Shown here: one piece after another, positions 34,307 through 46,100 of the stretch
Position numbering within the stretch: the stretch's first letter is position 1
Layout: every line of letters starts with the position of its first letter
Assembly (NCBI RefSeq): GCF_037176765.1
Contig: NC_090030.1
Coordinates: 24,893,378 to 24,957,377, forward strand
Direction of reading: 5' to 3'
DNA length: 64,000 nt
Source of the DNA: Anolis sagrei
Taxonomy: Eukaryota; Chordata; Lepidosauria; Squamata; Anolidae
Position numbers and translations under genes: made by a program
The notes under the pieces: model-generated
Databases searched by the model: none
Seen by the model: the letters and a program-made list of their open reading frames with translations, nothing else
Told to the model about the DNA's origin: nothing

Positions 34307-34350
34307 CATATTTAAATCCTTTTTTAAAAGTTCCCACCTCCCACTCAGTT
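34307..34350 (+). promoter_or_regulatory. Candidate BRS3 core promoter (TATA plus initiator)
   Basis: CATATTTAAAT at 34307-34317 resembles a TATA box. A YYANWYY-type initiator centred on A34347 lies about 31-38 bp downstream, the expected spacing. About 170 bp of presumed 5' UTR then leads to the BRS3 start codon. The surrounding 300 bp look free of repeats. Confidence 0.45.
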
Positions 34351-34516
34351 CAGTAGTGAATCTCTCTGTGCATCCCTCCTTCTTCTGCTTCGAGGCTCCT
34401 CGGGGAGAAGAAAAGAGCTCAGTGTCTCATCTCTGTTTCTAACTCACTTGGATAGAAAGCGGCCAGGTGAGGCTTTGGGATTTTGGAGCAACCTAATGCT
34501 CACCTCCCATGACAAG

Positions 34517-34950
34517 ATGTCTACGGCTCCATTGGTGGCAACGAATACAATTTTGTACGAATTGACAAATGCCACAGAACCCTTGCCCCATGGAGAGAGC
34601 AACCACTCAATGGACGAAATGTGGCTCGAAGAGGTCCCCCTTGGTTTGGGAATCCTCTGTGTCATTTACGTGGTGTATGCCACCATCATCTCGGTGGGTC
34701 TCCTGGGTAACCTGATCCTCATCAAGGTCTTCTTCAAGATCAAATCCATGCAGACGGTGCCCAACATCTTCATCACCAGCCTGGCCTTCGGGGACGTGAT
34801 CCTCCTCCTGACCTGCGTCCCGGTGGATGCGGCCTGCTACATGGTGGAGACCTGGCTCTTTGGGAGGGTCGGCTGCAAGATGCTCTCCTTCATCCAGCGC
34901 ACCTCCGTCGGGGTCTCCGTCTTCACTCTGACGGTGCTCAGTGCAGACAG
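34517..34950 (+). CDS. BRS3: BRS3 exon 1 coding part
   Basis: Encodes the extracellular N-terminus with sequons at N18 and N29, TM1-TM3 and the first two bases of the Arg codon of DRY. The donor GTGAGC follows at 34951. Confidence 0.95.
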
Positions 34951-36027
34951 GTGAGCCAAAGAGCTTCAAAACATGGGTTTTAATAAGGGTGGTTGCAAAG
35001 AAAATAGGAAGGAAGGAATGAGAAGGAGAAAGAAGGAAGGAAGGAAGGAAGGAAGGAAGGAAGGAAGGAAGGAAGGAAGGAAGGAGACAATAAGGAAGGA
35101 AGAAATAGGAAGATAACGGAGGGACCTAGGTAATTTTCAATTTTATTTTATTTATTTATTTGGAGTGCTTTTACCCTGCCCTTCTCAACCCCCTAGGGGG
35201 GACTCAGGGCGGCTTACAAAAGGCACAATTCGATGCCTAACAATTATAACATACAATACACTATATAATACACAAATTTACCACATAATATCACAGTTAT
35301 AACGGATTAAAACCATCAGACAGTACACTAGCAGCAATAAACATTTTGTGGTCAGTGTTCACCAATCCAAGTCCGTAAATCGTTTAGCATCGTCAATGTC
35401 CTTTCCTACTCTGGTCATTATTGGTTGTCTTTGTCCATCTGCCAGCTTACCCGAATGCTTGGTCCCACATCCAGGTTTTTAGCATCTTCCTGAAGGAGAG
35501 GAGGGATGTTGATGTCCTAATTTCCCGGGGGAGTGAATTCCACAGGCGAGGGGCCACCACCGAGAAGGCCCTGTCTCTCGTCCCCACCAGTCTCGCTTGT
35601 GATAAAGGTGGGGCCGAGAGCAGGGCCCCCTCAGCAGATCTTAAACTCCGAGGTGGGACGTAGAAGGAGATACGTTCGGACAGGTACGTTGGGCCGGAGC
35701 CGTAAAGGGTTTTGTAGGTCAAAACCAGCACTTTGAATTGTGCCCGGAATGGTAAGCAAACAGTATTTTGGCGCCCCCCCCCCCCCAAATCATTGATATA
35801 TATTTTCTGTTCGTTGTGGGAGTTCTGTGTGCCATATTTGGTTCAATTCCATCATTGGTGGAGTTCAGAATGCTCTTTGATTGTGGGTGAACTATACATT
35901 CCAGTAACTACACTTGCCACACTTGCTCCCTTGCCTGGCCCACTTTGGGTCCGGAGGCGTGCCTGAAGACCTCGGTGTGTGCACCAAAAGTCACCTCTTC
36001 TCCTGACTTTCTCCTCAGCCATTGGGA

Positions 36028-36070
<43 letters not shown>

Positions 36071-39000
36071 GGAGATGCCCACCTTTGCTGAAGGTAGGCG
36101 CAAAACCAAAGGAGGGAGCGGAGGTGGGAGATACCTCCAGCCGGAGGGGCTCTCTCTCTCTCTCTCTCTCTTGGTCCCAATGGCTGAAGAAAAAGTCAGG
36201 AGAAGAGGTGACTTTTGGTGCGCACGCTGGGGTCTTCAGACATGCCTCCGGACCCGAAGCGGGCCAGGTGCGGCAGCTCCGCCCCTTGGCCCACCCACGG
36301 ATTGGGGAGAGGAGAGGAGGCAGGTGGAGCCAGTCATGGGAGCCGGTCATGGGAAGGGATCGAACATGGAGAACGATTGAGTGCCGGCTTTGCTCACGCA
36401 CCTGGTGGCCAGGTGGAGCAGGAACGAGAGGCTAAGTCCGGCCCCTTTGGGAAGAGGATCACCCGGCAGCGAGGCAAGAAAGCCGAGGCTCCCCCCGGAC
36501 TGCTAGGGCTGTTGTGAGCTGAGGGGGCGCTCCTCAAGTGGCAATCGAGGGGCATTTACAGAGGCGCCTCTGCGCCCCTGGCAAAAAAAGTGTTCTGCGA
36601 CCGCTTACTTCGCGTAATGGATGAGCCGCCCCTGCGGAGGGAAGAAGGAAGGAAGGAGAAGAAGGAAGGAAGGAAGGAAGGAAGGAAGGTAGAAATAAGA
36701 CAAGAAGGAAGAAGAGAGAAGGAAGGCATACATAATAAGAAAGGAAGGATAGAAGGAAGGAAGAGGACGAAGGAAGGACAAAATGAGATAATGAATGAAG
36801 GGAAGAGGTGATGATGAGGAAGGAAGGAAGGAGACAATAAGGAAGGAAGAAATAGGAAGATAATGGAGAGAAGAAGGAAAGAAGGAGAAGAAGGAAGGAA
36901 TGAGATGCTAACGAAGGTAGAAATAAGACAAGAAGGAAGAAAGGAGAAGAAGGAAGGAATAAACAATAAGAAAGGAAGAGGACGAAGGAAGGACGAAATG
37001 AGATATTGAATGAAGGGAAGAAGGTGATGATGAGGAAGGAAGGAAGGAGACAATAAGGAAGGAAGAAATAGGAAGATAACGGAGGGAAGAAGGAAGGAAG
37101 GAGAAGAAGGAAGAAATGAGATGCTAAGGAAGGTAGAAATAAGACAAGAAGGAAGAATGGAGAAGAAGGAAGGAATAAATAATAAGAAAGGAAGGATAGA
37201 AGGAAATAAGAGGATGAAGGAAGGACGAAATGAGATAATGAATGAAGGGAAGAAGGTGATAATGAGGAAGGAAGGAAGGAAGGAAGGAAGGAAGGAGTCA
37301 ATAAGGAAGGAAGAAATAGGAAGATAAGGGAAGGAAGAAGGAAGGAAGGAGAAGAAGGAAGAAATGAGATGCTAAGGAAGGTAGAAATAAGACAAGAAGG
37401 GAGAAGAAGGAAGGAATCTATATAAATAAAAATGGAATGTTCGTTTATGGGATTAACAGGACTCAAAAACCATTGGACGAATTGACACCAAATTTGGAAG
37501 GAAACAGACCCTGATATTTGGGAGTTGTAGTTGCTGGGATTTATAGTTCACCTGCAAACAAAGAGCATTCTGAATCCTACCAACAATAGAATTGGGGCAA
37601 ACTTCCCACAAAGAACCCTTATGACCAACAGAAAATACTGTGTTTTCTGATGGCCTTTGGTGACCTCTCTGACACCCCCTCGCAACCCCTCCAGGGGTCC
37701 CGACTCCCAGGTTGAGAAACGCTGGTGTAAGCGGACACTCCGGCTACATACACACATACATATCTTTTATTATGTGGACAGACAGACCGACAGATAGATA
37801 ATCCCTTTTATAAAATTCTCATTCAGTTCCCAAATTGCAAGACATAAATCCACAATAATTCAATTTAACTTTGTATATGCTTATGATTAGAAAGAAACCT
37901 CTCTTTCTCTTAAATACAGTCTAAAGGAAAGGAGGGATCTATATTGCATTTTGGTGCTATCTAGTGGTGCCTTAAAGCAATTAATGGACTTTGGAAGCAG
38001 AATAGCGCAAAGGACTGGAAACATTTGCAGCTCATTCTTTGGGGATAATGGAGTCAAACTAAAAAAAAAGCTTTAGCTCCATTAACTAAACCATCTGCTG
38101 CTCAATAGACCGAGACCAACAAAGCCAGTATTCAAAGTTTATAGACAGATAACAAAATTCCCTGAGTTTGGTGATGCATAACCAAAAGCATCCTTGTGGA
38201 GCCCCTGGTGGTGCAGCAGATTAAACCACTGAGCTGCTGAATTTGCTGACTGAAAGGAGCAGGGTGAGCTCCTGCTGTTAGCCCCAGCTTCTGCCAACCA
38301 AGTAGTTTGAAAACATGCGCCAGCTGCACCCGTACCTTGGGAAGTCAGACTTGGCCACGGTGGTCCACGCTCTCGTCACATTTAGGATAGACTACTGCAA
38401 CAGTAGTAGTGATGAGACGCTAGCGAATGGCTATTGGTGTTAATTGTATATTGTTCTTAATTGTATACTTTTCTATAATATGTTATGATGTTAACTGTTT
38501 TTTATACCGTGTTATGGTAGCATTGAATTTTTGCTGTTCTTGTTGTTAACCGCTGTGAGTCGCCTAAGGGCTGAGAACAGCGGTATACAAATAAAGTAAA
38601 TAAATAAATAAATAAATAAACACACTCTACGTGGGGTTGCCCTTGAAGACTGCTCGGAAGCTTCAAATAGTCCAATGAGAGGCAGCCAGGTTAATAACTG
38701 GGGCGGCATACTGGGAGCATACAACTCCCATGTTATGCCAGCTCCACTGACTGCCAGTTTAATACCGGGCACAATTCAAAGTGCTGGCTTTGGCCTATAA
38801 AGCCCTTAACGGCCCCGGCCCAAATTACCTGTCTGAACGCATCTCCCCCTATGTACCATCGCAGAGATTAAAATCCCCCGAGGAGGCCCTGCTTTCTGTC
38901 CCACAATTGGTGGGGACGAGAGACAAGGCCTTCTTGGTGATTGCTCCCCGGCTATGAAACTCCTTCCTGGTGAGATCAGGTCGGCCCCCTCCCTCCTGTC

Positions 39001-39735
39001 CTTTAGAAGGATGGTAAAGACTTGGCTGTGGGACCAAGCTTTCAGGACAGGACAATAAATCGGCAATAGGAAAGATGACCAGGCCAATGATTTGACATGG
39101 ATGACTATGGTGTATTTTAATATTTTGATCATTTTTTAAATGTTTATGTATTGTATGTGAATCTGTGTCCCGGCATTGAATGTTTGCCATGTATATGCTG
39201 TGCTCCGCCCTGAGTCTCCTTCGGGGTGAGAAGGGCGGAATATAAATGTTTTAAATACATAAATACATAAATAAATAAATAAATAAGTAGATCAATAGGT
39301 ACCACTCCGTGGGAAGGTAACGGTGCTCCATGCAGTCATGTCAGCCACATGACCTTGGAAGAAGGTAGGACACACAGAGAGAAGAAACAGAAGAAAGGGA
39401 GAAAGAAAGGTAGGTAGGAAACACAGAAAGAAAGGTAGGAAACAGAAGAAAGGGAAAAAGAAGAGTAGGTAGGAAACAGAGAGGCGAAAGAAAAGTAGGA
39501 AATAGAAGAAAAAGAAAGAAAGGTATGTTGGAAAAAGAGGGAAAGAGAAAAAGAAGGAAGCAAGGTAGATAGGAAAGAGAGAGGGAAGAAAGAGAAGAAA
39601 GGGAGAAAGAAAGGTAGGTAGGAAACACAGAGAGAAAATAGGAAACAGAAGGAAGGAAGGAAAGAAAGAAAGGGAAAAAGAAAAGTAGAAAGGAAAAAGA
39701 GAGGTGAAAGAAAGGTAGGAAATAGAAGTAAGAAA

Positions 39736-39770
<35 letters not shown>

Positions 39771-40076
39771 TTAAGTTGGAAAAAGAGGGAAGGAGAAAAA
39801 GAAGGAAGCAAGGTAGATAGGAAACAGAGAGGGAAGGAAGAGAAGAAAAGAAGAGAGAAAGGTAGATAGGAAAAAGAGAGGGAAGGAGAAAAAGAAGGAA
39901 GCAAGGTAGATAGGAAAGAGAGAGGGAAGAAAGAGAAGAAAGGGAGAAAGAAAGGTAGGTAGGAAACACAGAGAGAAAATAGGAAACAGAAGGAAGGAAG
40001 GAAAGAAAGAAAGGGAAAAAGAAAAGTAGAAAGGAAAAAGAGAGGTGAAAGAAAGGTAGGAAATAGAAGTAAGAAA

Positions 40077-40115
<39 letters not shown>

Positions 40116-43094
40116 TTAAGTTGGAAAAAGAGGGAAGGAGAAAAAGAAGGAAGCAAGGTAGATAGGAAACAGAGAGGGAAGGAAGAGAAGAAAAGGAGAG
40201 AGAAAGGTAGATAGGAAAAAGAGAGGGAAGGAGAAAAAGAAGGAAGCAAGGTAGATAGGAAAGAGAGAGGGAAGAAAGAGAAGAAAGGGAGAAAGAAAGG
40301 TAGGTAGGAAACACAGAGAGAAAATAGGAAACAGAAGGAAGGAAGGAAAGAAAGGGAAAAAGAAAAGTAGAAAGGAAACAGAGAGGTGAAAGAAAGGTAG
40401 GAAATAGAAGTAAGAAAAAGAAAGAAAGAAAGAAAGAAAGAAAGTTAAGTTGGAAAAAGAGGGAAGGAGAAAAAGAAGGAAGCAAGGTAGATAGGAAACA
40501 GAGAGGGAAGGAAGAGAAGAAAGGGAGAGAGAAAGGTATGTAGGAAAAAGAGAGGGAAGGAGAAAAAGAAGGAAGAAAGGTAGGTAGGAAACAGGGAAGG
40601 ATGTCAAGAAAGGGGAAAGGTAGGTTTGAAAAAGAGGAAGGAGAAAAAGAAGGAAGCAAGATAGATAGGAAAGAGAGAGGGAAGGAAGAGAAGAAAGGGA
40701 GAGAGAAAGGTAGGTAGGAAAAAAGAGAGGGAAGGAGAAAAAGAAGGAAGAAAGGTAGATAGGAAACAGAGAGGTAAGTCAAGAAAGGGAGAGAGGTAGG
40801 TGGAAAAAAGAGAGGGAAGGAGAAAAAGAAGAAAGAAAGGTAGATAGGAAACAGAGAGGGAAGGAAGAGAAGAAAGACCACCAGAATTTCACAGCCTTTG
40901 ATCAGCTTTCTTTTCTCGGTGTGAGAGATGTAGGTAAAAGATGTAGAGAAAGATGTAGAGAAAGAAAGGTAGGTAGGAAAAAGAGAGGGAAGGAGAAAAA
41001 GCAGGAAGAAAGGTAGGTAGGAAACAGGGAAGGAAGTCAAGGAAGGGGAAAGGTAGGTTGGAAAAAGAGAGGAAAGGAGAAAAGGAAGAGAGGTAGGTGG
41101 AAAAAAGAGAGGGAAGGAGAAAAAGAAGGAAGCAAAGTAGATAGGAAACAGAGAGGGAAGGAAGAGAAGAAAGGGAGTGAGAAAGGTAGGTAGGAAAAAG
41201 AGAGGGAAGGAGAAAAAAGAAGAAAGGTAGGTAGGAAACAGGGAAGGAAGTCAAGAAAGGGGAAAGGTAGGTTGGAAAAAGAGGGAAGGAGAAAAAGAAG
41301 GAAGCAAGGTAGATAGGAAAAAGAGAGGGAAGGAATCCGTAAAGTGTAGGTAGGAAACAGGGAAGGAAGTCAAGAAAGGGGAAAGGTAGGTTGGAAAAAG
41401 AGAGGAAAGGAGAAAAGGGAGAGAGGTAGGTGGAAAAAAGAGAGGGAAGGAATCCGTAAAGTTTATTGCAATGGTTTGAATCTCGGACTGTGGCTCTGAA
41501 CTCACTGGGTGTCTTTAGCCAAGTCCCACTCTCCCAACCTCTGAGGAAGACAAAAGCAAACCGCCTTTGAATAAATCCTGAGAAGAAAACTCAGAGTGAG
41601 GGTTACCTTTGGGTCACCCTGAGTCTGAAACGACTTGAAGGCCCGCAACAAGATCAATAAAGCCTGAAGGACCCTGAACTGGCCCTCTGTTAACAACGTT
41701 TGAGGGTCCCTGTTCTAATCCATGACTTCTGATCCTCAGGTACAAGGCAATTGTCAAGCCGTTGGAGCTTCAAAGGGCAGATGCCGTCCTGAGGACCTGC
41801 TTGAAGGCCACCTGTGTCTGGGTTGTCTCCATGCTGCTGGCCGTTCCAGAGGCCGTGTCCTCCGATCTGTATGCTTTCCACCTTCCGGATAAAAACAGCT
41901 CCTTTGAGACCTGCGCCCCTTACCCGGTCTCTGAAAGGATCCTGCAAGAAGCTCATTCCCTGGTCTGCTTCCTGATATTCTACATCATCCCGCTGGCCAT
42001 CATATCCATTTACTATTTCCTCATTGCCAGAACGCTGTACCAGAGTACATCCAACATGCCGGCAGAAGACCAAGGCCATGCTCGGAAGCAGGTGGGTTGG
42101 GTTCATTTATTTATTATTTATTATTAACTTTCTTTATACCCCGCTAACATCTCCCGAAGGACTCGGTGTGGCTTACAAGAGGCGGAGGCCCAACACATCA
42201 ATACAACAACAGCATAACAAATACAACAATAAATAAACTCATAAAGCAAAGCAATCTATATACATATAAATGCTCTGTGCATAATTAGTACCTTAAAAAA
42301 ATTATAACAGCTAAACAACAGAGAGGAAAAAACCAGGCACAGATTAACACCTCCCAGCAACAGATTTTCCCAGGCTCAGGCAGGCCTTCAAATGCTAATG
42401 AAGGTGATCAGCTAAACATTCACACCTAACTGCAGCAGGGAAGAGCTCCTTGCCCCACCCCAGCCATTCCACAGATATATAAACCCATTTTTCCTACTTC
42501 CAACAGACCTTCTCAACCTCTGAGGATGCTTGCCATAGATGCAGGCGAAACGTCAGGAGAAATGCCTCTAGAACATGGCTCTATAGCCCGAAAAAACCCA
42601 CAAGAACCTAGTGATTCCAGCCATGAAAGCCTTCGACAACAAAAGAACCAATTAACGAAATCACACCAAATTTGGCACCAAAATGTCTCACAACACAAGG
42701 AGTGACCATCACTCAAAAATTATGATTTTGTCATTTGGGAGTTGTAGTTGCTGGGATTTATAGTTCCCCTACAATCAAAGAGCATTCTGAACTCCACCAA
42801 TGATGAAATTGGGCCAAACTTAGCACAAAGGACTCCCATGAGCAACAGAAAACACTAGATGGGTTTGGTGGGCATTGAGTTTGGGAATTATAGTTCACCT
42901 ACATCCAGAGAGCACTGTGGACTCAAACAATGATGGATCTGGACCAAACTTGGCACAAATGTTCCATATGCCCAAATATGAACACAGATGGAGTTTGGGG
43001 AAAATAGACCTTGACATTTGGGATTTGTAATTACTGGAATTTATAGTTCACTACAATTAAAGAGCACTCTGAAACCCACAAACGACAGAAATTT

Positions 43095-43127
<33 letters not shown>

Positions 43128-46100
43128 TGCACTTATTAACCGCCATTCTCAGCCCGTTCGGGCGACTCATGGCGGTGTACAAATACATATAGAAGACAAC
43201 TTACAAAGAACATATAGACTATACACAACCACAGACAACACTAAAAATCCGCTTCGTCTCTTAGTAGAATCATAACCAGTCTCATATTCCTTGTTCCATT
43301 CCGATCTTCTTTGCCATATTGTCATATCGTTGTTGCACATTAATTGAATGCCCTCTCGAAAAGAAATGGGGCAAACTTCCCACACAGAACCCCCATGATC
43401 AACATAAAATACTTAAGGCCATGCAATCCACCTCCCTTCGTCAGGGCAAGAAAACATAATCAAAGTCCTCCTGACAAAGAGCCATCCAGCCATCGAGATA
43501 GATAGATATAGATATGATTCACACACACACAGATATGGTATCATAGATTTGAAAGGGACCCTTAAAGAAGGACAATGATATGTTGCATGTTCCAGAGTAG
43601 TCAAACCAGACAATCTCCACATCAACACTGACAAAGAAACAGCAAGAAATACTGTTTACCCACAAGCAGAAAGAAATTACATATATTAGAAACCAACACT
43701 TTCTCTACTTTATTTTCCAGATCAACAGACTGGGCCACAGCAACGCGTGGCAGGGGACCGCTAGTAAACATTAAAACAATAACAATAAGCATTAGACAGT
43801 AACACCACGACGCAGTTAAAAATTGAGGCTGGGCCAAATGCAATGGATAACATTTTTAAAATGCTGGACATGACAGGTGAAACGGATAGGTTTTTGGAGA
43901 TAGGTGCGGTGTGCAGACAATCTTAAATCTCTAGTAAAGTGCATTTGGGACATGATGCTCGGAGTTTCCTATTCTGGGAAGGCACACTGGAACAGCCACG
44001 TCTTCAAGCTCTTCCTAAAGACTGCCAATGTTGGGGCTTGTCTGATGTCCTTGGGGAGAGAGTTCCAGAGTCGGGGGCCACCACAGAGAAGGCCCTGTCC
44101 CTCGTCCCCACCAAACGTGCTTGCGACGCAGGTGGGATCGTGAGCAGGGCCTCTCCAGATTATCAGAGAGATCATGTGGGTTTGTATACGGAGATGCGGT
44201 CACGCAGATAGGCGGGTCCCAAACCGTTTAGGGCTTTGTAGGTAAGCACCTTTACCTTGAATTGGGACCGGAAAATGAACGGCAGCCAATGGAGCTCCTT
44301 AAACAGGAGGGTTGACCTCTCTCTGTAAGGAGCGCCAGTTAACAACCTGGCCACTGCCCATTATACCAATTGGAATTTCCGGGCAGTTTTCAAGGGAAGC
44401 CCCACGTAGAGCGCATTACAGTAGTCCAATCTGGAGGTGACCAAGGCATGGACCACCCTGGCCAGATCAGCCTTCACGAGGTATGGTCGCAGTTGGCGCA
44501 TGAGTCTCAGTTGTGCAAAAGCCCTCCCGGCCACCACCGACGCCTGAGCTTCAAGCGTAAGTGATAAGTCCAAGAGGACACCCAAACTGCGGACCTGTGA
44601 CTTCAGGGGGAGTGTAACCCCATCCAGCACAGGTTGCCACCCTATACCCCGATCCGGTTTACGATCGACCATTTATTTACTCATCCATTTTTTTTTTGTA
44701 TTATGCCATCTATAACATCTACGATTCCAGAGAATTGAATTATATCAGTTAAAGTGGTGTCAAATTGCACGAATTCTAAGGGGTAATTGAACCCAAGAGA
44801 GACTTTTGGGTCTCTGGAAGCTCTAGACCAGGGGTCCTCAAACTAAGGCCCGGGGGCCAGATACGGCCCTCCAAGGTCATTTACCTGGCCCTCGCTCAGG
44901 GTCAACCTAAGTCTGAAACTACTTGAAAGTACACAACAACAACAACAACAACAACCCTATCTCATCAGCCAAAAGTAGGACCGCATTTCCCATTTAAATA
45001 CTAATAAGTTTATTTATTATTCATTTATTATTTATTTTCAGTATTTGTATTCCATCCTTCTCACCCCACAGGCAACTCAGGGCGGATTTCAATGTACCTA
45101 TACATGGCAAACATTCAATGTCATAGACACACAACATATATAGACAGACACTCAGAGGCTATTTAACATTCCAACTTCTGGCCACCAGGGGAGCTGTTGC
45201 TTCACCATCCGTTTGTGACACTGATGAAGTACTTCCTCATTCTTTGCATACTTCCTGGAGATTTTTATGGCCTCGTGAATCAGTTAAATTATATTTCTTA
45301 AAATTGTTATTCATTTAAATTATTGTATTTTTTTTATTTTTTTTATTTTTTTGCACTACAAATAAGATATGTGCAGTGTGCCTAGGAATTAATTCATGGT
45401 TTTTTCAAATTATAACCCATCCCTCCAACAGTTTGAGGGACTGTGACCTGGTCCTCTGTTTAAAAACTTTGAGGACCCCTGCTCTAATCCTTTCCCAACC
45501 ATGTCAATCATCCCAGTGAGAAAATTGGATGTAAAATTAGGAACCATGTCCATTGGGACAAACTGTCTATCCTGATCCATAACTCATTCTCATCATTAAG
45601 GAGAAGCCCAACCTAAAGGCATTTGAAAGCCCAATGAGGAAGTTGTAGTTCAATCAAAAATGGGTAAGATTTCCAAACTCTGCTCAGCTTTCTGAATGGT
45701 AAACTGTGTGTTTGGCTTCCTTCTGCATCAACAAGACTTTTTTTTCTTAGTGGCAGGAATGAACCTCCAGCTTAGCAAAGGCAGACTCCACCCAGCTGTG
45801 TTTCTTTACTGATAAGGTTCGAGGAGAACATATGTTTTCCAAAGCTGGTAACTGGGCTAATCTGCTGTAGCCAAACCAACTATGAATGCATTAGAAACAA
45901 ATGCGGTCATCGCTAATAGTCAACACGGGTTTATCAAAAACAAGTCCTGCCAGACTCATCTGATCTCTTTTTTCGATAGAGTTACAAGCTGGGTAGATGC
46001 GGGGAATGCCGTGGATGTGGCGTACCTGGATTTCAGTAAGGCCTTCGACAAGGTCCCCCATGACCTTCTGGCAAACAAACTAGTCTAATATGGGCTGGAC

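Larger units (their letters stand above)
35125..36634 (+). mobile_element. GGCGG-ended hAT copy inserted in the purine array
   Basis: CCTAGGTAATTTTCA at the left and GGATGAGCCGCCCCTG at the right match 8427-8728. An 8-bp repeat CGGAGGGA flanks it (35117-35124, 36635-36642), although the outermost 10 bp of the left end are missing. An L2 piece is inserted at 35141-35749. Confidence 0.8.
42255..43764 (+). mobile_element. Helitron carrying two secondary insertions
   Basis: Starts TCTATATACATATAAATGC after A, ends GCCACAGCAACGCGTGGC, then CTAG before T. Inside are a Penelope-like end (about 42301-42650) and an L2 tail (43092-43360, flanked by AGAAAT). It holds two 289-bp module units. Confidence 0.9.
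42104..44692 (-). mobile_element. L2-type LINE split by a Helitron
   Basis: The 3' tail (42104-42254) and the coding part (43765-44692; [29 protein letters not shown]) are one L2, as shown by the uninterrupted homologue at 63027-63532. Confidence 0.85.

Noticed and set aside
34448-34475. 5' splice donor after GAAAGCGGCCAG (possible noncoding exon 1 of BRS3)
   Set aside because: GTGAGG follows, but the downstream sequence contains the start codon without an intervening acceptor, so an unspliced 5' UTR is simpler.
34496-34516. Upstream in-frame ATG as the BRS3 start
   Set aside because: It has C at -3, while the next ATG at 34517 has A at -3 and gives a sequon position identical to human BRS3.
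39292-41040. 582-codon minus-strand reading frame rich in Ser, Phe and Leu
   Set aside because: It is the complement of a purine-only minisatellite, where stop codons are rare by composition. The same holds for frames at 20306-20959, 36534-37466 and 49760-51057.
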